The notes beneath the pieces are model-generated. The model was not told the DNA's origin, searched no databases, and saw only the letters and a list, made by a program, of their open reading frames with translations. The translations under genes and the position numbers were made by a program. From assembly GCA_041741995.1 (NCBI GenBank), contig JBGSJN010000029.1, forward strand, positions 1 through 36,734: a stretch of DNA of 36,734 nt, in the 5' to 3' direction. This DNA comes from WTXA01 sp041741995. Lineage in GTDB: Bacteria; Bacillota; TC1. Shown here piece by piece: positions 15,731-23,533 of the stretch. Numbering within the stretch: position 1 is the first letter of the stretch; each line of letters starts with the position of its first letter.

Positions 15731-15769
15731 GTGAAAAAAGACCACCTAGGCGAATGCCTAAGTGGTCTT
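15731..15769 (-). terminator. Minus-strand Rho-independent terminator upstream of fba
   Basis: A 14-position stem with one mismatch (15738-15751 with 15756-15769) and a run of T on the minus strand only. It lies upstream of fba and would end a transcript from the repeat-rich stretch at 15770-16140, or attenuate a long fba leader. Confidence 0.75.
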
Positions 15770-15797
15770 GATGAAAAGAAATTATTTTTTAACTTTT

Positions 15798-15922
15798 TTA
15801 AGATTACTCTTTTACTTTTCGAACATTGTCTTTGACTCTTTTACTTTTCAAACATTGTCTTTGACTCTTTTACTTTTTGAATATTGTCTTTAACATTTTT
15901 AAAACTTTTTAAGTAATCTTAA
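15798..15922. repeat. Three tandem 29-bp repeats flanked by an 11-bp inverted repeat
   Basis: Copies at 15802-15830, 15831-15859 and 15860-15888 share the core CTTTTACTTTT-N-GAACATTGTC, with few changes (the first copy differs in its first bases). The 11-bp inverted repeat is at 15798-15808 and 15912-15922. A 29-base period is not a multiple of three, so this is not a protein repeat. It is very AT-rich. Read on the minus strand, it lies just upstream of the terminator at 15731-15769. Confidence 0.85.
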
Positions 15923-15948
15923 AATCTTTTAATTGATTAATTTTTTTC

Positions 15949-16075
15949 TATATATACTTTAATACTTTTTAAATATACATTAATATCTACTGTCTAAATA
16001 TACTTTAATACTTTTCAATATACATTAATATTTACTGTTTAAATATAACTTTAATTCTTATTTTCTAAATATACC
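15949..16075. repeat. Degenerate 45-47-bp tandem repeats in a gene-free stretch
   Basis: Copy A (15949-15995) and copy B (15996-16040) are nearly the same, sharing ACTTTAATACTTTT and ATACATTAATAT blocks. A third, eroded copy follows to about 16075. The stretch is extremely poor in G and C. On the minus strand, SD-like GGAGG motifs occur at 16091-16103 and 16130-16140; the latter precedes an ATG-GAA-TAA mini-frame at 16126-16118. The remainder of the gap between fba and the next gene (about 16141-16236) shows nothing I recognise. Confidence 0.7.
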
Positions 16076-16236
16076 TCTAATTTTAATTCTATATACCTCC
16101 TTTATTTATTTTAACCTTTATTCCATTCACCACCTCCTCTTAACTTATGGCACAAGTATAGTCTTGTTATGTGTTGGATGTGTGAAAACTGTGAGAAAGT
16201 TATCTGAAATTACATATCGATACTTATAGATGTATA

Positions 16237-16264
16237 TTACAATTTGATCTACTTGTGGTATAAT
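16237..16264 (+). promoter_or_regulatory. Promoter (TTACAA, 16-base spacer, TGG-TATAAT)
   Basis: An extended -10 with consensus TATAAT (16259-16264) and a partial -35, about 50 bases before the 573-residue protein gene. Confidence 0.55.
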
Positions 16265-16314
16265 TGTATAGGTGGAAACACTAAATATATTATAGGGAAT
16301 ATGGAAGTGAGCAA

Positions 16315-18036
16315 ATGCTAGATAAAAGTAATAAAGAGTCTATGGAAAAATATTCGTCTGCAGTGAGTCTGTCAGATATGGAGATTTTTATCTTTCCAGA
16401 ATTGATGTTTTCATTGGTATTAGCTAATATTATGTCACCAGTTATTTGGAAGTGGAAGGAAGATCCTTGGTTTAAAAATATAGAAACGATGAATTTAAAT
16501 AAAAAACTACAAAGAATTAAGCAATTTATCATGAATCAGTTTGATTTTAATCTTGACCTTGATACCTGGGGTATGACTACCAAGGACAAGGAATTAAAAA
16601 GGTTTGATCAATTTGTGGATTTAGATACTTTAAGACAAAGTAATGCTTTGTTTGGTTATGAAGGAGATAAATACTATTTCGACATAGATATTAGAAAACA
16701 CTTTGGTCTAGATAAATATACCAGTGAAGCGATACCATATTGGAAAACAGAAACAATTGAATCTATGACGGCCTTTCATTTAAAAGAGGGCTATCATAAA
16801 GGTGCTGGTGAGTGTGTTTCCTTATCTACAATGTATTATGCGGCCTTATATATAATTGGTGGTCTGCCGATGGAAGATATCTATATGATAGCAACACCAC
16901 TTCATTCTCAAAATTTTGTTGATGTTGGAACTGGACAGATAACTAATAACAGACGTCTGGTTACGAAGAACATGTGGTTCAATGGAACTGAGATATCCAT
17001 GAAGTCTAGAAGAGCAATTGAAAATGAGCAAATAACTTTTGTGGCTAATAACTTAGGTTATGTTCATAGGATATATAAGGAAGCTACAATGCCTAAGGAA
17101 ACTTATTTAGGTTTCAAAGATAAGATTACAGATTACTTAGAAACTAAGGTTGATTATACGACTATTGCTAGTTATTTGAGAAATGCAGCCTTGAAGCAAA
17201 TGTGTTTTCAGTTCGAGCATGAAATTTTTGGTAAGAAACACTATATTGAGGCAGAAAAAGTATTTCCCTACGAGCATGGTAGTCCATATTTGATTGGAAC
17301 ATCAACTCAAAATAAGTTGCTGGAAGATATTGATGCTATGGAATTCTATAGCAGCCCTCTTGAAGATAGAATTAATCTTAAAGATATTGAGACTGCATTT
17401 AAGAATAGTGGTTTGCGTGTTAGGGAACTTCAAGCTAATCCAGAGGTTCTAGCATCTATTGTTGCTAAGGTTTGTAGTAAACAAAAGAATTTAATTGATG
17501 AATTGATAGATTTTTGCAAAATTGCTCCTCAATTACCTGAAATCGAAGATAAGGATTTTGTAGAGACCAAACCTATTATCCTTGGTAATGATATGAGTAG
17601 GGAAGAAATAATTACTTATCTTGAAGGTAGACGGAACGATAGTGAAGTTGCCGATCTGGCCTTTCTTGCCTATAGAGATATAAAAGGCAAGGATTACCTG
17701 AAGGCCTTTATGAAAGCTGCCCTTGAGAGAAATCCGGTCACCTTGGTGGGATCTGAGTCAATGAGTATTGATGAGGCTTATGTCTACTTGAACGGTTTGG
17801 GTAATACGTCTATTTATAGTGATAATAGATTGGCTCAACCTGATGAAGTATGGAATTTTAGCACTGGTGATGGTTTGGAGAAAGCAATCGCTCTTCTTGA
17901 TATTGTTAGAGATAGAGGTTTAGATAGTTGGTTGGAAACTTCACCTGGAAGTGCTAAAATAATAGTCGATGAAAAAGTTTATGAATTTAAGGCTGATAAA
18001 TATGTTGAAATCGTCAAGGAAGATACTATTATATAA
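16315..18036 (+). CDS. Uncharacterised protein with a transglutaminase-like Cys/His arrangement
   Basis: A 573-residue protein, apparently cytoplasmic: no signal peptide and no clear membrane helix (the LMFSLVLANIMS segment near residue 50 is only weakly hydrophobic). I do not recognise a named family. In the middle, GAGECVSLSTMYYAAL places Cys167 at the start of a helix, followed by PLHSQNFVDVG (His197, Asp203). This resembles the catalytic order of transglutaminase/papain-like proteins, which begin a helix with the Cys and follow it with a His. The C-terminal 200 residues are helical and acidic. It precedes a molybdopterin-binding-domain gene by 11 bases, so the two are probably one operon. 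The peptidase-like reading is inference. Confidence 0.6.
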   Translation: MLDKSNKESMEKYSSAVSLSDMEIFIFPELMFSLVLANIMSPVIWKWKEDPWFKNIETMNLNKKLQRIKQFIMNQFDFNLDLDTWGMTTKDKELKRFDQFVDLDTLRQSNALFGYEGDKYYFDIDIRKHFGLDKYTSEAIPYWKTETIESMTAFHLKEGYHKGAGECVSLSTMYYAALYIIGGLPMEDIYMIATPLHSQNFVDVGTGQITNNRRLVTKNMWFNGTEISMKSRRAIENEQITFVANNLGYVHRIYKEATMPKETYLGFKDKITDYLETKVDYTTIASYLRNAALKQMCFQFEHEIFGKKHYIEAEKVFPYEHGSPYLIGTSTQNKLLEDIDAMEFYSSPLEDRINLKDIETAFKNSGLRVRELQANPEVLASIVAKVCSKQKNLIDELIDFCKIAPQLPEIEDKDFVETKPIILGNDMSREEIITYLEGRRNDSEVADLAFLAYRDIKGKDYLKAFMKAALERNPVTLVGSESMSIDEAYVYLNGLGNTSIYSDNRLAQPDEVWNFSTGDGLEKAIALLDIVRDRGLDSWLETSPGSAKIIVDEKVYEFKADKYVEIVKEDTII

Positions 18037-18047
18037 AGAGGTGAAGA

Positions 18048-19022
18048 ATGAAAATCATTGCTATTGAAGATGCGGTTGGAAAACAATTATCTCATGAGCT
18101 AACAGGTATAATACCTGGAAATAGTCAGAATATTACTTTTTTGAGAGGTTATGTTGTTAAAGCTGAAGATATAGAAGTTTTAAAGAATATGGGTAAGTAT
18201 CATGTTAATGTTATTGATGAAGATAGTAATCTGATTCATGAAAATGATGCAGCCAATATTTTAGGAGCAAAGGCCTGTGGAAAGGTTATAACCATTAGTG
18301 AACCTAAGGAAGGTAAAGTACATGGTTTTGCTGATCAAAAGGGTGTTTTGTTAACTAGTCGTAAAAAGTTAAAGGCTTTAAATATGATTGATGGGATGAA
18401 AGTAGCTACGAAAAAAAAATATTCTGTAGTTGAAGCTGGATCTAAGGTTGCAACTTTTTCTATAACCCCTTTGGAAATAGAGAAGGAATTATTAGAAACA
18501 GGCGTAGAAGTTCTGGAAAAGCCTATTGTTGAGATACATCCTATTAATAGCTTGAAGATAGGAGTAGTAACAACAGGTAGTGAAGTATTTGAAGGTAGAA
18601 TAGAGGATGCTTTCCTGCCCTATCTACAAGAAAAGTTTGTGAATTATGGATATCAGGTCATGGAACAAAATATAGTTCCTGATGATCAGGGTATCATAAA
18701 GGCGGCTATAGATGATTTTATTGAGAGAGATTTTGATTTAATTGTATTAACTGGTGGCTTGTCTGTTGATGCAGATGATTTTACTTTAAAAACAGTCAAG
18801 GAGCATGAAAAGGTCGAGATGGTTATCTATGGCTCTCCTGTTTTTCCTGGAGCTATGTTCATGGCTGCATATTATGAGGGTGAAATACCTTTGATTGGTT
18901 TGCCGGCTGGTTTGTTAAGAGGTGGTATGTCTATACTAGATTTGGTACTACCGTTATTAGTGGCCAAGATAAAGATTACTAAGGACTTTATTGCTGAATT
19001 AGGTGATGGTGGTTTACTTTAA
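18048..19022 (+). CDS. Molybdopterin-binding domain protein (MoeA-like C-terminal domain)
   Basis: A 324-residue protein. The N-terminal part (1-165) begins with an EDAVGKQLSHELTGIIPG segment, as in clostridial molybdopterin-binding proteins. The C-terminal part (about 170-320) is a MoCF_BD/MogA-type domain with TTGSE (175-179) and LTGGLSVDADDFT (from 234). Domains of this type bind molybdopterin or its adenylate during cofactor maturation, and the long clostridial form is often found near molybdenum hydroxylases. No moaA, moaC or other Moco gene is in this window. The SD is AGAGGTG. It ends tail-to-tail with the next gene, with overlapping stop codons. Confidence 0.82.
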   Translation: MKIIAIEDAVGKQLSHELTGIIPGNSQNITFLRGYVVKAEDIEVLKNMGKYHVNVIDEDSNLIHENDAANILGAKACGKVITISEPKEGKVHGFADQKGVLLTSRKKLKALNMIDGMKVATKKKYSVVEAGSKVATFSITPLEIEKELLETGVEVLEKPIVEIHPINSLKIGVVTTGSEVFEGRIEDAFLPYLQEKFVNYGYQVMEQNIVPDDQGIIKAAIDDFIERDFDLIVLTGGLSVDADDFTLKTVKEHEKVEMVIYGSPVFPGAMFMAAYYEGEIPLIGLPAGLLRGGMSILDLVLPLLVAKIKITKDFIAELGDGGLL

Positions 19023-19663
19023 TTTAGATGCTTTAATATTTTTTTGATTGTTGATTTATCGATTTTATTTATAAATAATTTAGGAGCTAAAGGGTTTTGA
19101 CCTTTTAGTTCTTTTTTTTGTGCCCTTGTATATCCCTTATAGATGGTAAGTACCCTATTCTTTATCATTATTGGTTTTTCAGGGTAGTCAAAATATACGA
19201 GTGTTTTTATAGGTTGTTCTGATAAATAGTCAGAATACTTTAATTTTCTGATGATATATCTATTTTTTATGTTTAAATGTGTAAGAAGTTTTTCTAAATC
19301 ATTAGTTTGTTGATTATATAGTAGATTGATAACTTCTTTATTATCATAAAAATCTGACGACTTATTAGTTTGTCTTTGTACATATTCAATGATAAAACGA
19401 GAAAACCTAAATCTGAGATTGTTGCTATGATAGTAGAAAATATTACTATTGTCAATATCCTTGAGTTTTTTGTTATTAGTGACTATCAGAAGATTATTAG
19501 GTATATAGAATGAAGGAACATCAACTTTTTCGAGTTGATATATTATTAAACTATCAACATTCCACCCAACAAAGTCTTCAATCTTCCATCCTATGAGTTG
19601 TAGACTCATTTCTAAATTTTCTCTTAAATCTGGACTTCCGATAAAGTATATTTTTTTATTCAT
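19019..19663 (-). CDS. Unrecognised protein divergent from the tad locus
   Basis: A 214-residue, probably soluble protein, rich in Asn, Lys, Ile and Tyr. It starts KKIYFIGSPDLRENLE, a beta-strand then helix pattern as at the start of a nucleotide-binding or receiver-like fold. The C-terminal third is basic (KKELKG, NKIDKSTIKK). It has no helix-turn-helix, membrane helix or cysteine pair that I can point to. The start has GGAGGTG six bases before the ATG. It is divergent from tadZ with about 100 bases between the starts, so it may be linked to the pilus locus. Its stop codon overlaps that of the convergent molybdopterin-domain gene. Confidence 0.6.
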   Translation of the reverse strand: MNKKIYFIGSPDLRENLEMSLQLIGWKIEDFVGWNVDSLIIYQLEKVDVPSFYIPNNLLIVTNNKKLKDIDNSNIFYYHSNNLRFRFSRFIIEYVQRQTNKSSDFYDNKEVINLLYNQQTNDLEKLLTHLNIKNRYIIRKLKYSDYLSEQPIKTLVYFDYPEKPIMIKNRVLTIYKGYTRAQKKELKGQNPLAPKLFINKIDKSTIKKILKHLN

Positions 19664-19764
19664 ATTGCACCTCCAATTTTAATTATATTCAGATTTTGTA
19701 AGATAGAAGTTAAATATTTGAAAAAAATCATTTTTTGTATAAAAAGTATTCAGAGGTGGTAGTT

Positions 19765-20670
19765 GTGATTGATGTTGAGATTTATGATTGTGGTGATTTG
19801 GTCATCAGGAATATTGGGGAGGAGCTGATTAGGGAGAATCATAAGAATATTAATTTCTATTTTATTGATGAATTGGGCTTAGGGATAAGTGGCTATACTA
19901 TTGTAAGTAACAAGAATAAGAAGGCATTAAGTAATAGTAACATGATTGTCTTAACAGAAGAAAAGGATGATGACGGAATATTTCTTTACCAAGCAAAGGC
20001 AAATATTAAGGCAGAAATATTAAAAATCATAGGTCTTGGGGAAAAAGATTCGAAGATGGAGATTGTAGCTGGTGTTTCTCCATATAATTTAGAGGTAGCA
20101 ACAATTTCAAACCATTTTATTGCTAGAGAACTTGCAGAAGAAGGGAATAAAGTATGCATGGTATCTTTCAATATTGATTTTCCTTTTAAGTGCATTGGAT
20201 GGAATACAGGTAACAAAGGTCTATTGAAAGCTCTATATTATTACAATAATCAGGAGAAATTCAATCCAGGTATTATTAGTCATAATTCTATTGACCTATA
20301 TCACTATATAGAAATTGATATTAAAGGTCAGGAGGTTGATGAGCTTACAAATATTTTTATAAATTATTTGATTGAGTTTTTTGAAACTCAAAACTACAGA
20401 TATTTAGTCTTAGACTATGGTGTACTTTATTGGAAGATTAAAAAGATAGAGGATTATCTATACTATATTCAAATCGAGGGGAATGGGATTAATCTCGAAA
20501 TGGATAAGATGCATATAAATAGCATGAAAAATGATGGGATTGAAGTGATTGAACTTGGAGAGTTGGATAAAATTATTTCTATAAAGAACGGACAAATAAA
20601 ATTCAATAAGTTTAGAGAGGAGCTTGTTAAATGGAAAAGGAGCTTAAGAAAGAAATTATTGAAGAATTAA
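19765..20670 (+). CDS. TadZ/CpaE-like protein without a Walker A motif
   Basis: A 301-residue protein at the head of a tad cluster. The layout is an N-terminal receiver-like half, then from about residue 100 a MinD/ParA-like half: VAGVSPYNLEVATISNHF, then AEEGNKVCMVSFNIDFP. This matches the place of the deviant P-loop and the following strand with its Asp, but GKGGVGKT is replaced by a loop with no Lys. TadZ/CpaE proteins place the pilus machine at the cell pole; ATP binding is likely lost here. The frame is open from TTG 19735, but GTG 19765 has AGAGGTGG five or six bases upstream and is the better start. Overlaps tadA by 40 bases. Identification rests largely on position and this alignment. 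Confidence 0.65.
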   Translation: MIDVEIYDCGDLVIRNIGEELIRENHKNINFYFIDELGLGISGYTIVSNKNKKALSNSNMIVLTEEKDDDGIFLYQAKANIKAEILKIIGLGEKDSKMEIVAGVSPYNLEVATISNHFIARELAEEGNKVCMVSFNIDFPFKCIGWNTGNKGLLKALYYYNNQEKFNPGIISHNSIDLYHYIEIDIKGQEVDELTNIFINYLIEFFETQNYRYLVLDYGVLYWKIKKIEDYLYYIQIEGNGINLEMDKMHINSMKNDGIEVIELGELDKIISIKNGQIKFNKFREELVKWKRSLRKKLLKN

Positions 20671-21812
20671 AATTACGAGAATTGCCGAGCGAAATGGAAA
20701 TAAAGGATTTAATCATTGATAAGGTAATTGATAGAACCAGAGATATGACTTTACCTATTGAATGTAAGAATAACTTGATAAGGGATTTATTCAACAGTAT
20801 TTGCCGTTATGATATTCTTCAGATTTTATTAGAAAATAATGATATTGATGAAATCATGGTTAATGGTCCAGATTGTATATTCTATGAAAAGGCAGGAAAA
20901 ATATATAGAGAGAACAAAACATTTGAAAATACAGCTCAATTGGAAAATATAATTCAGACAATTGTGGGAAAGATGAACAAGTTAGTTAATCAATCAAAGC
21001 CTATTGTAGATGTTAGATTAGATGATGGATCAAGGGTAAATGTTGTGTTGAAACCTATTGCTATAGATGGTCCTGTAATTACAATCAGAAAATTCAACAA
21101 AAACTTTTTGAAAATGGAAGATTTATTGATTAAGGATACTATCAATAAAGAAGCTCTTGAATTCCTAAAATTACTTGTAGTATGTCGATATAATATTTTT
21201 ATAAGTGGAGGCACAAGTTCTGGAAAAACTACTTTTCTCAATTTGCTGGCAGATTTTATACCGGTTGATGAACGTCTTATTACTATTGAAGATTCAGCGG
21301 AGTTAAGTATTAAGAATATCCCAAATCTTATAAGACTAGAAGGACGCCAAATTAATAACGATAATAATGATACCTTTATAGATATTAGAAAGTTAATTAA
21401 AACTGCTTTAAGGATGCGACCAGACAGAATAATCGTCGGTGAGGTAAGAGGGCATGAGGCCTTTGACATGTTAACAGCCATGAACACAGGGCATGAAGGA
21501 TCAATGTCAACTGGTCATGCAAATAGTGCCAAGGATATGTTGTTGAGATTATTGACCATGGTGCTGGTAGGTAATGATTTAAGAGAAGATGTCGGGGTTA
21601 ATTTGATCAAAAGTGGAATAGATATAGTCGTTCATCTACAAAGACAGAATGATGGGAGAAGGCTTATAGGAATCTATGAAATATTGAAGAATGAGTCTGA
21701 GTTAGTATTAAATAACTTATTTGAAAGAGACGGTTTGGGTATGTTAGTTAGAGTTGGTGAATTAAAAAATCGGGAGAAATTGAATATTTATGAAAATAAC
21801 CAAAATTTTTAA
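20631..21812 (+). CDS. tadA: Tad secretion ATPase TadA (CpaF family)
   Basis: A 393-residue secretion ATPase of the type II/IV superfamily that drives assembly of Flp pili from the cytoplasmic face. It has the N-terminal domain with an IDEIMVNGPD segment. Walker A is GGTSSGKT (193-200). An Asp-box segment, RLITIEDSAEL, follows, then Walker B-like RIIVGEVRG and the His box around TGHEGSMSTGHAN. All are typical of CpaF/TadA. The ATG is inside the end of tadZ, with GAGGAG upstream. Length and motif content look intact, so the ATPase should be active. Confidence 0.93.
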   Translation: MEKELKKEIIEELKLRELPSEMEIKDLIIDKVIDRTRDMTLPIECKNNLIRDLFNSICRYDILQILLENNDIDEIMVNGPDCIFYEKAGKIYRENKTFENTAQLENIIQTIVGKMNKLVNQSKPIVDVRLDDGSRVNVVLKPIAIDGPVITIRKFNKNFLKMEDLLIKDTINKEALEFLKLLVVCRYNIFISGGTSSGKTTFLNLLADFIPVDERLITIEDSAELSIKNIPNLIRLEGRQINNDNNDTFIDIRKLIKTALRMRPDRIIVGEVRGHEAFDMLTAMNTGHEGSMSTGHANSAKDMLLRLLTMVLVGNDLREDVGVNLIKSGIDIVVHLQRQNDGRRLIGIYEILKNESELVLNNLFERDGLGMLVRVGELKNREKLNIYENNQNF

Positions 21813-22530
21813 ACAAAATAAGAAAATATTTAGAATAATAATCATTACGTATACAGTGACTTTAACCTACTTTATATTACTTTCCAGTAATATAATATTT
21901 TCAATATTGGTTAGTTTTCTATCTTTAATTTTAGTACCTTATTATATTAAGTATTTAAAAAAGGTGAGAAAGGACAGAATGCTTTTAGAATTTCAAGATT
22001 TCATTTATTTATTGGATGGTTTTTTGAAAAGTGGTAAATCTTTTGATAATGCTTTAATTGATGTAAAATTCAACCTTTGTAATATGTATGGAGAAGATAC
22101 ACTTTTAGCCAAAGAATTGGATAAGATTATATATTGGAATAAAATAGGTATTGATTATGAGAAAGGGTTTATGTTATTGGAAGGTGAATATCAAATTGGT
22201 TTCTTCAAGGAGTTTGGTAATATTTTGGAAATTACAAGAAATAAGGGTGGTGACCTCAAGGAAGTATTGGAAAATACAAATAATGTATTAAGTGAAAGAC
22301 TTGAAATTGAAAGGGAAATAAAAACATTGTTAGCTAAACAAAGAATTGAAGTTCTTATTCTTAGAGTTATTCCTTTTATGATGTTATTGGCTTTTCGTTT
22401 TCTCTATCCTGAAATGATAATGTTTTTAACATCTAATATTATTGGTATAGTCACTTTCTTAGGTGTAGGGTTTCTTTTCACTTTGTCATTTTATATTAGT
22501 AATAAGCTGATGGAGGTTGTATGGGAATAA
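21790..22530 (+). CDS. tadB: Tad inner-membrane protein TadB
   Basis: A 246-residue type II secretion F-domain membrane protein. It has paired N-terminal helices (about 12-55), a cytoplasmic helical domain with a LDGFLKSGKSFDNAL segment and a NKGGDLKEVLENTNNVL segment typical of the F-domain, and C-terminal helices. With TadC it forms the platform that TadA works on. Shorter than many proteobacterial TadB proteins. Overlaps tadA by 23 bases. Confidence 0.85.
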   Translation: MKITKIFKQNKKIFRIIIITYTVTLTYFILLSSNIIFSILVSFLSLILVPYYIKYLKKVRKDRMLLEFQDFIYLLDGFLKSGKSFDNALIDVKFNLCNMYGEDTLLAKELDKIIYWNKIGIDYEKGFMLLEGEYQIGFFKEFGNILEITRNKGGDLKEVLENTNNVLSERLEIEREIKTLLAKQRIEVLILRVIPFMMLLAFRFLYPEMIMFLTSNIIGIVTFLGVGFLFTLSFYISNKLMEVVWE

Positions 22531-23300
22531 TATTTTTTTGCTATCTTGTGTTCAGTCTTTTTATTATTATGAAGAAAATATCCTTGAACTTCATTTTTGT
22601 ATTAGAATTTAGACTGCCTATTAGTCTTAAAGAGAAGGAAATATTAAAACATTATTATGGCATTAATGGTTTAGCAGAAAATATTAAAGGTTATCGTGAT
22701 ATTGTTTTTCATAATGTTGTATTGATGCTTCCATTGGTTTTTATTGGAATGACAATTGATTCTGGTTTTATGTTTCTAGCATTATCCATCCTATTTGGAG
22801 TATCGAGGTTTAAATACATAAAATTAAGGAATATTGTTAATGGTAGGAGGGTAGAGTTCTTTAAAGAATATCCAGGTTTTTTAAATTCCTTGATGCTTTA
22901 TCTGGAAGCGGGTCTAACTTTAGAGAAAGCTTTGTCAGTATATTTCGTAGCTGATAATTATGGTTACTATCTTTCTTTGATTAAGTCTAGTTTAGATAAG
23001 ATTAATCTTGGTTATAATAGAAAGGATGCTTTTTTTGAAGTTATCCTTGGAACTAGAGAGCGTGAGTTGATAAAAATCGTAAATTTCTTTATTCAATTCT
23101 ATTTAGTAGGGGGGGATGGAAATAGTTATTTAACGAAACTGGCAGAAGATGCCTGGAAATTAAAAAGGGAGACAATAAAACAATTGGCTGAGGAAGGTTC
23201 TGCCAAGATGGTCCTTCCTATGATGATCATTTTTATAGGTGTCAGTTTGTTAGTATTGATACCTAGTATTTTTTCTATTACTCATGGCAATGCATTATAG
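22521..23300 (+). CDS. tadC: Tad inner-membrane protein TadC
   Basis: A 259-residue second F-domain membrane protein of the Tad platform. N-terminal helix, a pair of helices near 75-105, a cytoplasmic domain with LNSLMLYLEAGLTLEKAL (as in TadC) and a LAEEGSAKMVLPMMIIF segment before the last helices. The ATG is ten bases inside tadB with GGAGG upstream. TadB and TadC together make a complete platform; no additional component such as an outer-membrane secretin is expected in a Gram-positive cell. Confidence 0.85.
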   Translation: MGIIFFCYLVFSLFIIMKKISLNFIFVLEFRLPISLKEKEILKHYYGINGLAENIKGYRDIVFHNVVLMLPLVFIGMTIDSGFMFLALSILFGVSRFKYIKLRNIVNGRRVEFFKEYPGFLNSLMLYLEAGLTLEKALSVYFVADNYGYYLSLIKSSLDKINLGYNRKDAFFEVILGTRERELIKIVNFFIQFYLVGGDGNSYLTKLAEDAWKLKRETIKQLAEEGSAKMVLPMMIIFIGVSLLVLIPSIFSITHGNAL

Positions 23301-23308
23301 GAGGTATA

Positions 23309-23533
23309 ATGAAAATTGTTATTAATTTATTTGCAAGTGTTAAAAGAAATTTCAAATCTATTCTAAAAGGTGATCGGGGTATTGAGACTATTGAAGTGGT
23401 TATTATTCTAGTTATTCTAGTAGCTTTAGGTTTTGCCTTTAGAAATGTTATTACTGGTTGGTATAATCATTTGATTAGTGGCATTGATGGTCAGATAATG
23501 AATGGAGCTGGTGAAGTACCTAATGGATTTTAG
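23309..23533 (+). CDS. Flp-type IVb pilin
   Basis: A small 74-residue prepilin. After a basic leader, DRG then IETIEVVIILVILVALGF fits the type IVb pattern: cleavage after Gly, Glu at position 5 of the mature protein and a hydrophobic helix. The mature part after the helix is short. It would be the main shaft subunit of the Flp pilus. AGGAGG before the ATG suggests strong translation. No dedicated prepilin peptidase (TadV) lies in this cluster, so one must be elsewhere. Confidence 0.85.
   Translation: MKIVINLFASVKRNFKSILKGDRGIETIEVVIILVILVALGFAFRNVITGWYNHLISGIDGQIMNGAGEVPNGF

Noticed and set aside
15802..15888. 29-bp repeats considered as a CRISPR array
   Set aside because: The copies are directly adjacent with no unique spacers between them, and no cas genes are in the window.
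15802..15888. 29-bp repeats considered as a repeat protein on the minus strand
   Set aside because: A 29-base period shifts frame at each copy, and every frame is soon closed by stop codons.
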